This document shows, piece by piece, positions 46,477-55,478 of a stretch of 64,000 bases of DNA. The notes under the pieces are model-generated. The model had not been told where the DNA came from. It did not search any database and worked only from the letters and a program-made list of their open reading frames with translations. Each line of letters starts with the position of its first letter. Position 1 is the stretch's first letter. This stretch comes from Acinetobacter calcoaceticus DSM 30006 = CIP 81.8 (GTDB lineage Bacteria > Pseudomonadota > Gammaproteobacteria > Pseudomonadales > Moraxellaceae), in NCBI RefSeq assembly GCF_000368965.1, contig NZ_KB849779.1, positions 62,001-126,000 on the forward strand. The letters are read 5' to 3'. Made by a program: the position numbers and the translations under genes.

Positions 46477-48069
46477 TCAGTGTTCACGTGTGTTACGGAA
46501 CTGAATATCAGGCCAACGCTCTTGCATAATCTGCAAGTTCACTCGGCTTGGAGCAAGATACGTTAAGTGTCCGCCGCCATCGATAGAAAGTTGGTCATGT
46601 GCTTTCTTCTTAAATTCATTCAGAATTTTTTCGTCATCACAATGAATCCAGCGAACTGTATTAACGCTTACAGGCTCATAAACACAGTCAACCTTATATT
46701 CTTCTTTCAAACGATACGCAACCACGTCAAACTGGAGCACACCTACCGCCCCAACAATCAAGTCATTGCTGATTTGCGGCATAAATACCTGAGTCGCCCC
46801 TTCTTCAGACAACTCTTTCAAACCTTTTTGCAATTGTTTTGACTTCAATGGATCTCTTAAACGCACACGACGGAACATCTCTGGTGCAAAGTGAGGAATA
46901 CCTGTGAAGTGCAGATTTTCACCACTTGTGAAAGTATCACCAATTTGAATCGTGCCATGGTTATGTAAACCAATAATATCGCCCGGCCATGCTTCTTCTA
47001 AATGTTCACGCTCACCAGCAAGGAATGTCAAAGCATCACTAATGCGGACATCTTTACCAAGACGCACGTGGTTCATCTTTAAACCTTTTTCATATTTACC
47101 AGAGCAAATACGCATGAAGGCAATACGGTCACGGTGTTTCGGGTCCATGTTGGCTTGAATTTTAAATACAAAACCAGAAAAACCTTCTTCTTTCGCGTCA
47201 ACTACACGCTCTTGTGTAGGGTGCGCTTTAGGTTCAGGTGCCCAGCCCATGAAAGCATCTAGTACATGGTCAACACCAAAGTTGCCTAATGCCGTACCAA
47301 ATAGAACCGGAGTTTGTTTACCTTGTAAAAATAATTCGCGGTCTAATGGCTCATTCGCCATTTGTACGAGCTCAAGCGACTCTTCAAAAGATGCCCAAGC
47401 CAAATCACCTACTTTTTCACGAATATCAGCATGATCATAGCCATCACGTACTTCAATATCTGTAATGGTTGAACCAAAACCTGCTTTATAGACATACAAT
47501 TTATTTTCAATAATGTTGTATACACCAGCAAAATCACGGCCCATTCCTAATGGCCATGTAATAGGTACACAGCGAATATTGAGGACATTTTCAATTTCAT
47601 CAAGTAACTCAAGTGGCTCACGAATCTCACGGTCCATCTTGTTTACGAATGAAATGATAGGCGTGTCACGCATACGACACACTTCCATCAATTTGATGGT
47701 ACGTTCTTCGACACCTTTTGCACCATCAATCACCATTAACGCTGAGTCAACTGCGGTCAAGGTACGATACGTATCTTCCGAGAAATCTTCATGTCCCGGT
47801 GTATCGAGTAAGTTAATGGTATGACCTTTATATGGGAACTGCATAACAGACGTGGTAATAGAAATTCCACGCTCTTTTTCCATTTCCATCCAGTCAGATG
47901 TAGCTGCGCGGTCAGATTTACGGCTTTTTACCATCCCTGCAACCTGAATTGCTTTACCCCATAACAGTAATTTCTCTGTCATGGTGGTTTTACCGGCATC
48001 GGGGTGGGAAATGATGGCAAATGTGCGGCGTTGAGCAACCTGTGCCGCTAACTCATCTTTAAAACTCAT
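46477..48069 (-). CDS. prfC: Peptide chain release factor 3
   Basis: 530 residues, translational GTPase of the EF-G/RF3 type. G1 [16 protein letters not shown], the switch region [13 protein letters not shown]3 [16 protein letters not shown] and G4 NKMDRE are all present, followed by RF3 domains II and III ([51 protein letters not shown]). It releases RF1/RF2 from the ribosome after termination. The ATG at 48067-48069 has AGGTG upstream; a GTG three codons earlier is in frame. Confidence 0.97.
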   Translation of the reverse strand: MSFKDELAAQVAQRRTFAIISHPDAGKTTMTEKLLLWGKAIQVAGMVKSRKSDRAATSDWMEMEKERGISITTSVMQFPYKGHTINLLDTPGHEDFSEDTYRTLTAVDSALMVIDGAKGVEERTIKLMEVCRMRDTPIISFVNKMDREIREPLELLDEIENVLNIRCVPITWPLGMGRDFAGVYNIIENKLYVYKAGFGSTITDIEVRDGYDHADIREKVGDLAWASFEESLELVQMANEPLDRELFLQGKQTPVLFGTALGNFGVDHVLDAFMGWAPEPKAHPTQERVVDAKEEGFSGFVFKIQANMDPKHRDRIAFMRICSGKYEKGLKMNHVRLGKDVRISDALTFLAGEREHLEEAWPGDIIGLHNHGTIQIGDTFTSGENLHFTGIPHFAPEMFRRVRLRDPLKSKQLQKGLKELSEEGATQVFMPQISNDLIVGAVGVLQFDVVAYRLKEEYKVDCVYEPVSVNTVRWIHCDDEKILNEFKKKAHDQLSIDGGGHLTYLAPSRVNLQIMQERWPDIQFRNTREH

Positions 48070-48249
48070 GAAATACACCTACTGCGGAGATTGCAGTGCC
48101 AAAGATCTAAAGTCGATCAAAATAAAAATTGGCGTAATTGTAGCAGATTTATAGAACTGTTTAATGATTGTTGATATGCCATCAGTCACTCATAAGATTT
48201 TTGAACATTTTTTGAGAATACAACTTCGTTCATTAGAGATTTTACAATC

Positions 48250-48283
48250 AAAAAAGCCCATCCGATTGTGGATGGGCTTTTTT
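48250..48283 (-). terminator. Terminator after the haem-oxygenase-fold gene
   Basis: AAAAGCCCATCC / GGATGGGCTTTT with a 6-base loop, 18 bases beyond the stop codon of the gene at 48302 on the minus strand. A/T runs on both sides. Confidence 0.88.
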
Positions 48284-48301
48284 AGTACTTAGCGGAATAT
48301 C

Positions 48302-49165
48302 TTATGCCAGTTTCTTTTCTTCAATAAATTGGACATCGGCAATTTGTACATCCCAGAACTCATTCCATAAAGCACAATAATCAATACATAGCTTGGTTAA
48401 GCCTTCATAATCATCTTTTGTAATCGCTTGCGCTAAGGTAAACCAGAGGTCATCCTGATGGTCATCATCAGCGGCCTCAGACGTTTCATCAGTAGATACA
48501 CCATGCACATGGTAATATCCACCGCCTTCAACATCGATATTCACAAATTTAGTCGCTTCACGTAATGGAGGACTAAAAAGAATAACCTCTTCTTCGGCAA
48601 CTGCTAACAATGCAACTACATTGATATAACTATCATAAGAAGATTCTAAGAATGAACGGACCTGATCTGCGGCTTTTGATGGTTTATAATTACGACGATC
48701 AGCCTCTGTCAAACCATAATCATTAAGTAAATCTTCATACAATGGATAATGAGCATATTCAGGATTCCCCAAATAATAATCATCTTTACCCAATCCCGGT
48801 CTAAAACCGAATTCATCAAGTACATTTAAACTTAATAATACCCGTGGAAACATTTTAGCTCCAGAATGGAGTTTTGGTTCCAGTTGTTTTGTTTGGAACT
48901 GCGCTTGTAATAAAGCATCAGTAAAAATCTGTACAATTGCATGACGATATTCTAAATGAATATGAGTTAAAGTATCCTTATCTAGATATCCATGATTTAA
49001 CATTTCGATTGCAGGATGTTTACAAACTGGTAATTCTGCAATTTTATTTCTTAACTGTTTGAGAAAATTTAAATTTTCATCCCATTGTTTTGCAGGAATA
49101 CTATTTCTCATCCCCTGCAATGCTTTTTGTCTTGGATTATTAAAATCTTCAAATTTTTTTGACAT
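48302..49165 (-). CDS. Haem-oxygenase-like (HDO) iron-containing redox enzyme candidate
   Basis: 287 residues, mostly helical. Possible iron ligands follow the HDO pattern of CADD, UndA and SznF central domains: Glu72 and His75 in LTHIHLEYRHAIVQIF, the acidic run Glu191-193 in LLAVAEEEVILFSPP, and a His/Asp-rich segment at about 219-238 (YYHVHG, TDETSE, AADDDHQDD). Family proteins use one or two irons and O2 to cleave or hydroxylate amino or fatty acids. The acidic insert DDDHQDD is unusual. Substrate unknown. The ATG at 49165 is taken; two upstream in-frame starts exist. Confidence 0.6.
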   Translation of the reverse strand: MSKKFEDFNNPRQKALQGMRNSIPAKQWDENLNFLKQLRNKIAELPVCKHPAIEMLNHGYLDKDTLTHIHLEYRHAIVQIFTDALLQAQFQTKQLEPKLHSGAKMFPRVLLSLNVLDEFGFRPGLGKDDYYLGNPEYAHYPLYEDLLNDYGLTEADRRNYKPSKAADQVRSFLESSYDSYINVVALLAVAEEEVILFSPPLREATKFVNIDVEGGGYYHVHGVSTDETSEAADDDHQDDLWFTLAQAITKDDYEGLTKLCIDYCALWNEFWDVQIADVQFIEEKKLA

Positions 49166-49194
49166 AATCATTCTCAATAAAAAGTTTTTTCTTA

Positions 49195-49223
49195 TAGTTA
49201 AGCGGGGGATTCCCTTATTTCAA
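49195..49223 (-). promoter_or_regulatory. Candidate sigma-70 promoter for the haem-oxygenase-fold gene
   Basis: On the minus strand TTGAAA, a 17-base spacer, then TAACTA, about 30 bases upstream of the start codon. The spacer holds a G/C-rich inverted patch (GGGAATCCCCC) that stands out in the AT-rich gap. Assigned by consensus match only. Confidence 0.4.
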
Positions 49224-49487
49224 TTTGCATTCAATTGCTAAAATAAAATCCATATACCCTTCCTTAACAACCTGATATTATGTCTATTAACTCAACAAAT
49301 CAATGGATTAATTAATAATATTTAAAAAAGTAAATTATTGCCAACCAAATATATAAAATATTATTTTTTAAGATTAACCAAACTATTGAATAAATATAGT
49401 TTTTTAAATATTATAAAATAAGTTTTATTTAAGCTTTAACACTTACAATAGCAAAGTTAATCAAAAATATTCGCGACGGTGAACCCG
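49224..49487. other. AT-rich divergent intergenic region
   Basis: The gap between the haem-oxygenase-fold gene and the plus-strand TetR gene is very AT-rich (long runs at 49310-49440). No ORF or hairpin terminator was seen. It presumably contains the TetR promoter and perhaps its own operator. Confidence 0.35.
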
Positions 49488-50060
49488 ATGACAAAAAGAG
49501 AAAATATTATAACAACAGCAACATCCCTTTTTAACCAGAAAAGCTATACATCTGTTGGTGTTGATAAGATTATTGCTGAGTCCAATGTGGCAAAAATGAC
49601 TTTTTATAAGTACTTTTCTTCTAAAGAAAACTTAATTGAAGAGTGCCTTCATGAAAGAAATTTAGAAATCCAATCTTCAATATTAGGAAAAATTAATAAT
49701 ATTAACAATCCGTTAATTAGACTTAAAAGCATTTTCAACTGGTATATCGACTGGATTAATGCAGATGATTTCAATGGTTGTTTATTTAAAAAAGCCACCA
49801 TTGAAGTTCTACAATTGTACCCATCTATTAAAGATCAGGTTAATAAATATAGAGAATGGATTTACAAATTGGTTTTCTCAACATGTGTAGAATTAGAAAT
49901 CAAAGATGCCCATACACTTACCAGTCTTTTCCTTAATATTATTGATGGCATCATTATTGATGGCACAATAAATAAATCAAAAATTAATTCTGAACAAACA
50001 TGGTCTTATATAACAAAGCTTATTAATTTTGAGGAAACTCAAGCGTGTTCCGCCGCTTAA
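49488..50060 (+). CDS. TetR/AcrR family transcriptional regulator
   Basis: 190 residues. The N-terminal helix-turn-helix is IITTATSLFNQKSYTSVGVDKIIAESNVAKMTFYKYFSSKENLIEECL; the ligand domain has FNWYIDWINADDFNGCLFKKATIEVLQLYPSIKDQVNKYREWIYKLV. The pattern GC(L/x)F...LYP...YR.WI is shared with the TetR gene that faces it at 50334-50894. The ATG at 49488 is chosen; a GTG three codons earlier is open. Codon choice is AT-rich even for this window, which may point to acquisition. Target unknown; the divergent haem-oxygenase-fold gene is a candidate. Confidence 0.88.
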   Translation: MTKRENIITTATSLFNQKSYTSVGVDKIIAESNVAKMTFYKYFSSKENLIEECLHERNLEIQSSILGKINNINNPLIRLKSIFNWYIDWINADDFNGCLFKKATIEVLQLYPSIKDQVNKYREWIYKLVFSTCVELEIKDAHTLTSLFLNIIDGIIIDGTINKSKINSEQTWSYITKLINFEETQACSAA

Positions 50061-50189
50061 TATATCAATTTAATAGTTTTAGGTGTTTTGTAGAAGAATT
50101 AAAATATCATTAAAAAACGAGTAGAGCATGAATTACAGCTCTATTAATAAAATCTATCTAAATTATTGTTACACCCCTACAAAAGCAAA

Positions 50190-50214
50190 GCCCCTGCTGG
50201 TTTAACCACAGGAG
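50190..50214. terminator. Possible hairpin between convergent TetR genes
   Basis: CCTG-C-TGGT / ACCACAGG with a TTA loop, an 8-pair stem with one bulge in the AT-rich gap between two convergent genes. On the plus strand T-rich sequence follows about 10 bases later, so terminator function is plausible but weak. Confidence 0.4.
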
Positions 50215-50333
50215 CTGCTCTCATTTTATTTATTTTAATTTTATAATCTATATAAATTTAATGAGTTTTAATCAGCGGTTTATTAAGAATAACTACATTT
50301 TTACTGTGTATAACCCTGCACGTTAATATATTA

Positions 50334-50894
50334 TTAATCCACCAAGATATTCTTTAAGAAATACTCCAATAATACATCTCTATCATCCACACTATTTTCA
50401 CCTAAAAGCTGAACCATAGCCCCATCTACCACAAATAAAAACATATGTGCATCTTCTTTTGAGGCCTCTGAGCTCTTTGTTAAAAGCAGCCTATAAATCT
50501 CGCTAATGAGCCAGTTTCTGTACTCAACCACTACTTGATAGGCCTTTGGGTAAAGCTTTTCAATTTCAAAAATGGCTTTAAATAGCAGATGATAAAGGCC
50601 TTCTAAATCTGCATGTAAGAAGTAAATTTTGCGGAGTTTTTCAATTACGGTTAAGTCTTTCTGAACATAAATGATTGAAAGCACCTCTTCTTTTAAACCA
50701 TCTTTTTGAAAGGCTAAGCTCATTTCAATGAGTCTTTCTTTTGAGTAAAAGTAATTATAAAAGGTAGCTTTGGGGAGTTTTGCTGCTTCAATAATTCGGT
50801 CTACCCCAACTTTGTGAAAACCATAATTATTAAAGAGATATCTTGCAGAATGAAGCACGCTTAAAGCACGAAATGGGAGATCTAAATGTTGCAT
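50334..50894 (-). CDS. TetR/AcrR family regulator downstream of a C4-like leader
   Basis: 186 residues. The DNA-binding part is SVLHSARYLFNNYGFHKVGVDRIIEAAKLPKATFYNYFYSKERLIEMSL. The C-terminal domain has HADLEGLYHLLFKAIFEIEKLYPKAYQVVVEYRNWLISEIYRLLL. It resembles the facing TetR (GVD(K/R)II, TFY.YF.SKE.LIE, LYP, YR.W). Its ATG is preceded only by a weak ACGGTAA ribosome site. The gene begins about 460 bases after a strong promoter and folded RNA on the same strand (51020-51393), so its mRNA probably carries that long leader. Target genes unknown. Confidence 0.87.
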   Translation of the reverse strand: MQHLDLPFRALSVLHSARYLFNNYGFHKVGVDRIIEAAKLPKATFYNYFYSKERLIEMSLAFQKDGLKEEVLSIIYVQKDLTVIEKLRKIYFLHADLEGLYHLLFKAIFEIEKLYPKAYQVVVEYRNWLISEIYRLLLTKSSEASKEDAHMFLFVVDGAMVQLLGENSVDDRDVLLEYFLKNILVD

Positions 50895-51019
50895 AGTTTT
50901 ACCGTTATAAAAATAAGTTCTTGTTGTGTCTCAATGAGATAAAACTGCCTAGGCTCTTGTTTTAAGCAAAAAAAGGCATGCAAAGGCCCTCGAAAGACTG
51001 CCTCAGCGCATCTCAAGTT

Positions 51020-51079
51020 TTATTGTTGATATGATTTTTTTGGTCGTGACGAGCTAATGCTTGAAAACCCAAAGGTCAT
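51020..51079 (-). pseudogene. Short ash-like ORF remnant, 19 codons
   Basis: ATG at 51077-51079; product MTFGFSSISSSRPKKSYQQ. In the same frame the codons just before the ATG read R-G-L after a TAG, giving R-G-L-M-T-F-G-F-S-S, a pattern I associate with small Ash-type phage proteins. In-frame stops on both sides suggest a decayed or regulatory ORF rather than a functional protein. Recognition is from memory of the family pattern, not from an alignment. Confidence 0.35.
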
Positions 51080-51095
51080 CAAACCGCGCTAAAGA

Positions 51096-51125
51096 CTAGT
51101 CTGGAGGTATAAAAATAGAATGCAT
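51096..51125 (-). CDS. Nine-codon leader ORF with strong ribosome site
   Basis: ATG at 51123-51125; product MHSIFIPPD, TAG at 51096-51098. An AAAGGAG lies 6 bases upstream, one of the best ribosome sites in the window. That site is half of an inverted repeat, AACTCC-(9 bases)-GGAGTT at about 51128-51148, which could hide it. The ORF follows the folded RNA and precedes the TetR gene. It could be a leader peptide, or the N-terminus of a truncated phage-type gene. Confidence 0.4.
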   Translation of the reverse strand: MHSIFIPPD

Positions 51126-51147
51126 AGCCAACTCCTTTATATTGGGA

Positions 51148-51358
51148 GTTCTGCCAAAGCATTAATTTAGAATTATGGTGGCAGAACGAGCAAGGGTTAG
51201 CAGACTGATAGTAAGAATCAGCACACCCGAAGGTGTCCCTCACTCGCCCTACCGCAACAAGCGAGGGACGATTGATAACATAAGACTACTCCTCAGAAGG
51301 AATAATCTGATGCTCTTACTATGCGGTCTGCTAAAACCGGCTGGCAATGTAGGCCAGC
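51148..51358 (-). ncRNA. Highly structured RNA, C4-antisense-like
   Basis: On the minus strand about 210 bases fold into nested helices. A 5' hairpin pairs 51353-51358 with 51340-51345 (GCTGGC/GCCAGC). A long closing stem pairs 51326-51333 with 51198-51205 (TAGCAGAC/GTCTGCTA) and 51314-51321 with 51209-51216 (TAGTAAGA/TCTTACTA). Inside lie a hairpin from GTCCCTCGC with GCGAG..GGGAC and ACACC-UUCG-GGTGT at 51223-51236. A 3' hairpin, TTCTGCCA/TGGCAGAA, pairs 51179-51187 with 51148-51156. The C(UUCG)G loop exists only on this strand, and a strong promoter points into it. The RNA-then-ORF order resembles the phage P1/P7 C4 module. Family assignment is inferred. Confidence 0.6.
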
Positions 51359-51364
51359 TTGCAA

Positions 51365-51393
51365 AGCTTAATCTGAGAGTTTAGAAGTGTCAA
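51365..51393 (-). promoter_or_regulatory. Strong sigma-70 promoter driving the C4-like RNA
   Basis: On the minus strand a perfect TTGACA at 51388-51393, exactly 17 bases, then TAAGCT at 51365-51370. The predicted first base is near 51358, where the first hairpin of the folded RNA begins. It is the closest match to consensus I found in the window. Confidence 0.7.
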
Positions 51394-51558
51394 TGTGGAA
51401 TTTATAACAAGTTTTTAAATTTCTTATTGTTTTTCATTAGATTAAATAAATTATTATTTTAAATATTATATACAATCAAATAGTTTTAATTGAAAATTTA
51501 TTAAGAAATCGGTCATCAGTCGTTTAAAAATTGGAGTAGCTTAATCTATCCATTAAGA

Positions 51559-53613
51559 CTAAGCAAAATGAGCGCCTTGGGACTCAATGAGTTGATCAAC
51601 TTGAACAGGCATTCCCAATAAATAACCTTGGAATTGCTGACAGCCTAAACGGGTTAAAATCTCAACCTGCTGCTGAGTTTCGACCCCTTCTGCCGTTACG
51701 GTTAAACCTAACTTTTTCGCTAAATGAATAATACTTTCTAGAATAACTTCTTCTTTTGAACCCGGTTTTAAATCAACAATAAAGCCACGGTCAATTTTCA
51801 GCTCATCTACGGGCAAATCTTTTAAATATAAGAAGCTCGAATGCCCTGTTCCAAAATCATCAATGGCAACACGAATTCCCATGTCACGTAATCGCTCACA
51901 AGCTCGGATACTCAAGTCTATATGCCGCATTGCAGTTGATTCAGTAATCTCAACAATTAAGTGATGAGGTTGAATTTGATATTTTTTTAATAATGCTTCG
52001 AGTGTACTAAATAACTTTTTATTTTCAAATTGTAGTGCCGATAAGTTCACAGCGACTGGATAAAATGGCGTGTTACTGCGCTCCCACTCCTGAATTTGCA
52101 GGCAAGCTTGCTCAAGCGCCCAATATCCCATTGGAATGATCAAACCCGTTTTTTCCGCACCTTCAATGAACATATGCGGAGTAAGTATTCCTAAAGCTGG
52201 GTGATTCCAACGGATTAATGCCTCAACTCCACAAACTTCAAGATTGGTATTAAATTTTGGTTGGTAATATAAGATGAACTGTTTTTCTTCTACGGCTTTA
52301 TAAAGATCATTGATCAGTTTCGACTGACTTCTCGTTTCTTGTTGATGGGTTGAATAACTAAAGATGGTATACGTATTTCGGCCTTGCTCTTTAGACATGA
52401 GCATGGCGGCATCAGCGTTCATGAGTAAGTCCTGAACATTCTGTCCATGCTCAGGAAATAGCGCCACACCCAAACTTGCAGAAATATTAATTTCCTTGCC
52501 AGAAATTTGATAACTTTCCTGAATCAGTTGTAAAACTTTCTCGGATAAAACAACTGCTTCGTCTGCATTTGTATTTTCTGCAATAAGCAAAAACTCATCA
52601 CCACCAATTCTAAGTAGCTTACATTTTTCATTGAGTTGCCAATGCAAACGGTTCGCCATTTGAATGAGTAATTGATCACCGACATGATGTCCAAAAGCAT
52701 CGTTAACCGATTTAAACCGATCTAAATCAATATATAAAAAAGCAATTTTCTGGTCTTTATAGCGATGATCTGAAAGTAATACTTCTGCATAATCAACTAA
52801 GTAAAGACGGTTTGGTAGTTTAGTTAAATTATCTTGTATAGAAAGATTAGCTAATTCTTTATTTGCCTTACGCAACTCTAAATTTTGTTGAGTGAGGCGC
52901 TGTTCCAACATCGCGACAATAAAACTTGCGACCAGTACCAGACACGTGACCAAGATAATCGTAAATAATAATAGGTCATGTTCAGCCTGATATTGGCTAA
53001 TAAATTTATCAGTAATATTCGTCGCAATGAGCGCTGTATAGTGCATTCCCATAATACTTAAGGTCATCATTACCGAAAATGCGATTTTCAAAGTTAGACG
53101 ATGACGTTCGGTATCTTTTAATTTATAGGCTAATAAAAATGCCAGCCCTGAACCGCTCATCGCAATTAATACAGAAAATAATAGCAAGAAAGAGGTGTAA
53201 TCTTTTTTGTAGATATTAATATTCCAGCCCAACATACTAATGTAATATGAAGCTGAAATTCCGATTCCCATAATAATAGAACTTAAAATGAGCCGGAATA
53301 AAGGTAGCGTAAAACGTGAAGTCAACCACATGGCGATGCACGATAGCAAAGCACTAATGGCAAATGAAACGGTAATTAAAGGAATATTTGAGTTGACTGT
53401 TTCAAACAGATGATAAGCTTGTATACCAATAATATGAACAATGCTAATTGCTGATGCCAGCAATAATCCATTGATAAATAAAATTAAAAACTCAAACTTT
53501 TTATAGATTTGCTTGAATATTAATTGTTCCATGGAAATTACAAGAAAGCAAATGATGCCAGCTGCAATAAAAGAGCCGACGATCAATGTGCTATCGTAAT
53601 CAACATGACCCAT
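51559..53613 (-). CDS. MHYT-GGDEF-EAL cyclic-di-GMP protein
   Basis: 684 residues. The N-terminal MHYT sensor has about seven membrane segments (residues 8-240). The M-H-Y-T motif is exact only in the third repeat (190-193); the first and second are degraded (IQAYHL, YYISML). GGDEF (about 255-425) has an intact RIGGDEF at 335-341. EAL (about 430-680) has EALIRW at 464-469, NLSALQF, EITES, IAIDDFGTGHSSFLYLKDLPVDELKIDRGF and TAEGVET, so both synthase and phosphodiesterase sites look complete. MHYT is proposed to bind copper and sense gas. A single gene, minus strand. Confidence 0.93.
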   Translation of the reverse strand: MGHVDYDSTLIVGSFIAAGIICFLVISMEQLIFKQIYKKFEFLILFINGLLLASAISIVHIIGIQAYHLFETVNSNIPLITVSFAISALLSCIAMWLTSRFTLPLFRLILSSIIMGIGISASYYISMLGWNINIYKKDYTSFLLLFSVLIAMSGSGLAFLLAYKLKDTERHRLTLKIAFSVMMTLSIMGMHYTALIATNITDKFISQYQAEHDLLLFTIILVTCLVLVASFIVAMLEQRLTQQNLELRKANKELANLSIQDNLTKLPNRLYLVDYAEVLLSDHRYKDQKIAFLYIDLDRFKSVNDAFGHHVGDQLLIQMANRLHWQLNEKCKLLRIGGDEFLLIAENTNADEAVVLSEKVLQLIQESYQISGKEINISASLGVALFPEHGQNVQDLLMNADAAMLMSKEQGRNTYTIFSYSTHQQETRSQSKLINDLYKAVEEKQFILYYQPKFNTNLEVCGVEALIRWNHPALGILTPHMFIEGAEKTGLIIPMGYWALEQACLQIQEWERSNTPFYPVAVNLSALQFENKKLFSTLEALLKKYQIQPHHLIVEITESTAMRHIDLSIRACERLRDMGIRVAIDDFGTGHSSFLYLKDLPVDELKIDRGFIVDLKPGSKEEVILESIIHLAKKLGLTVTAEGVETQQQVEILTRLGCQQFQGYLLGMPVQVDQLIESQGAHFA

Positions 53614-53938
53614 ATTGGACTTCCATGATTATTCAATACTTTTTTTTATTTTGTTCAACTCATTGCCCAAAATACAATTAAACATGTTAAAAAATTTAGT
53701 AAATTTGACTTATTCAGTCAGTTATAAACAATAACATTATCTATCTTTTGGTCAAGTATTTTTTACTTTATAAATCAATAGAGTAACCAAAAATTAAGCA
53801 GCCAATTATATGAAAAATATAGAATTTCTTTAATCCAATTGAGTTATTTCAATGACTCTTTTCATATTCAAACAAAAATAGTATAAAAAAAGAACCCTGC
53901 TTAGTGCAGGGTTCTTTTGAAGCTTTAGAAAAAGAAAA
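53614..53938. other. Intergenic region upstream of MHYT-GGDEF-EAL gene
   Basis: 325 AT-rich bases. It carries the promoter region of the cyclic-di-GMP gene, a small inverted repeat TGACT-TATTC-AGTCA at about 53708-53722 that could be an operator, and the ilvC terminator at its right end. No ORF. Confidence 0.4.
53885..53918 (-). terminator. Terminator of the ilvIHC operon
   Basis: AAAAGAACCCTGC / GCAGGGTTCTTTT with a TTAGT loop, 20 bases beyond the ilvC stop codon. Confidence 0.9.
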
Positions 53939-54967
<1,029 letters not shown>

Positions 54968-54986
54968 CTAAAATACTTTTAAAAAA

Positions 54987-55478
54987 TTAAATGGCTAATA
55001 CTTTTTCGCCACGGGCGATACCAGATACACCTGAACGAACGACTTCTAGAATAGTGTTTTCTGCAAGCGCATCGATAAAACCATCTAATTTTTCAGTTGT
55101 CCCTGCTATTTGAATGGTATAGGTAGTTGGTGTCACGTCTACAATTTGCGCACGGAAAATATCCGCTGTTCGCTTAATTTCAGCACGTGAAGCACCTAAA
55201 GCTTTTACTTTAATCAACATCAGTTCACGCTCAATATGTGAACCTTCTGATAAATCTACTACTTTTACAACTTCAACAAGTTTGTTGAGCTGCTTTGTAA
55301 TCTGTTCAATCTTATGGTCATCGCCATAAGTAGTTAACGTCAGACGTGATAAAGTTGGGTCTTCGGTTGGAGCTACATTCAACGTTTCAATGTTGTAGTT
55401 ACGTTGACTGAACAAACCCACCAAACGAGAAAGCGCACCAGCTTCGTTTTCAACGAGTACAGAAATAATATGTCTCAT
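54987..55478 (-). CDS. ilvH: Acetolactate synthase small subunit
   Basis: 163 residues, regulatory subunit. An ACT domain at the N-terminus (HIISVLVENEAGALSRLVGLFSQRNYNIETLNVAPTEDP) binds valine for feedback inhibition. The C-terminal domain is also complete (IVDVTPTTYTIQIAGTTEKLDGFIDAL). Its ATG overlaps the ilvI stop by one base, so the two subunits are made together. Length and ACT sequence match IlvH rather than the shorter IlvN. Confidence 0.96.
   Translation of the reverse strand: MRHIISVLVENEAGALSRLVGLFSQRNYNIETLNVAPTEDPTLSRLTLTTYGDDHKIEQITKQLNKLVEVVKVVDLSEGSHIERELMLIKVKALGASRAEIKRTADIFRAQIVDVTPTTYTIQIAGTTEKLDGFIDALAENTILEVVRSGVSGIARGEKVLAI

Noticed and set aside
51148..51358. RNase P RNA, tmRNA, 6S RNA or a group II intron
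   Set aside because: None of the hallmark segments of these RNAs is present and there is no intron ORF; the hairpin layout fits a C4-like or novel RNA better.
51170..51390. Open reading frame of about 69 codons on the plus strand through the folded RNA
   Set aside because: Its product is low-complexity and Arg-rich, it has no ribosome site, and the frame is explained by the base-paired arms of the RNA on the minus strand.
49478..51400. Complete prophage or integrative element around the C4-like module
   Set aside because: No integrase, terminase, capsid or replication genes and no att-like direct repeats were found; flanking genes are ordinary chromosomal ones.
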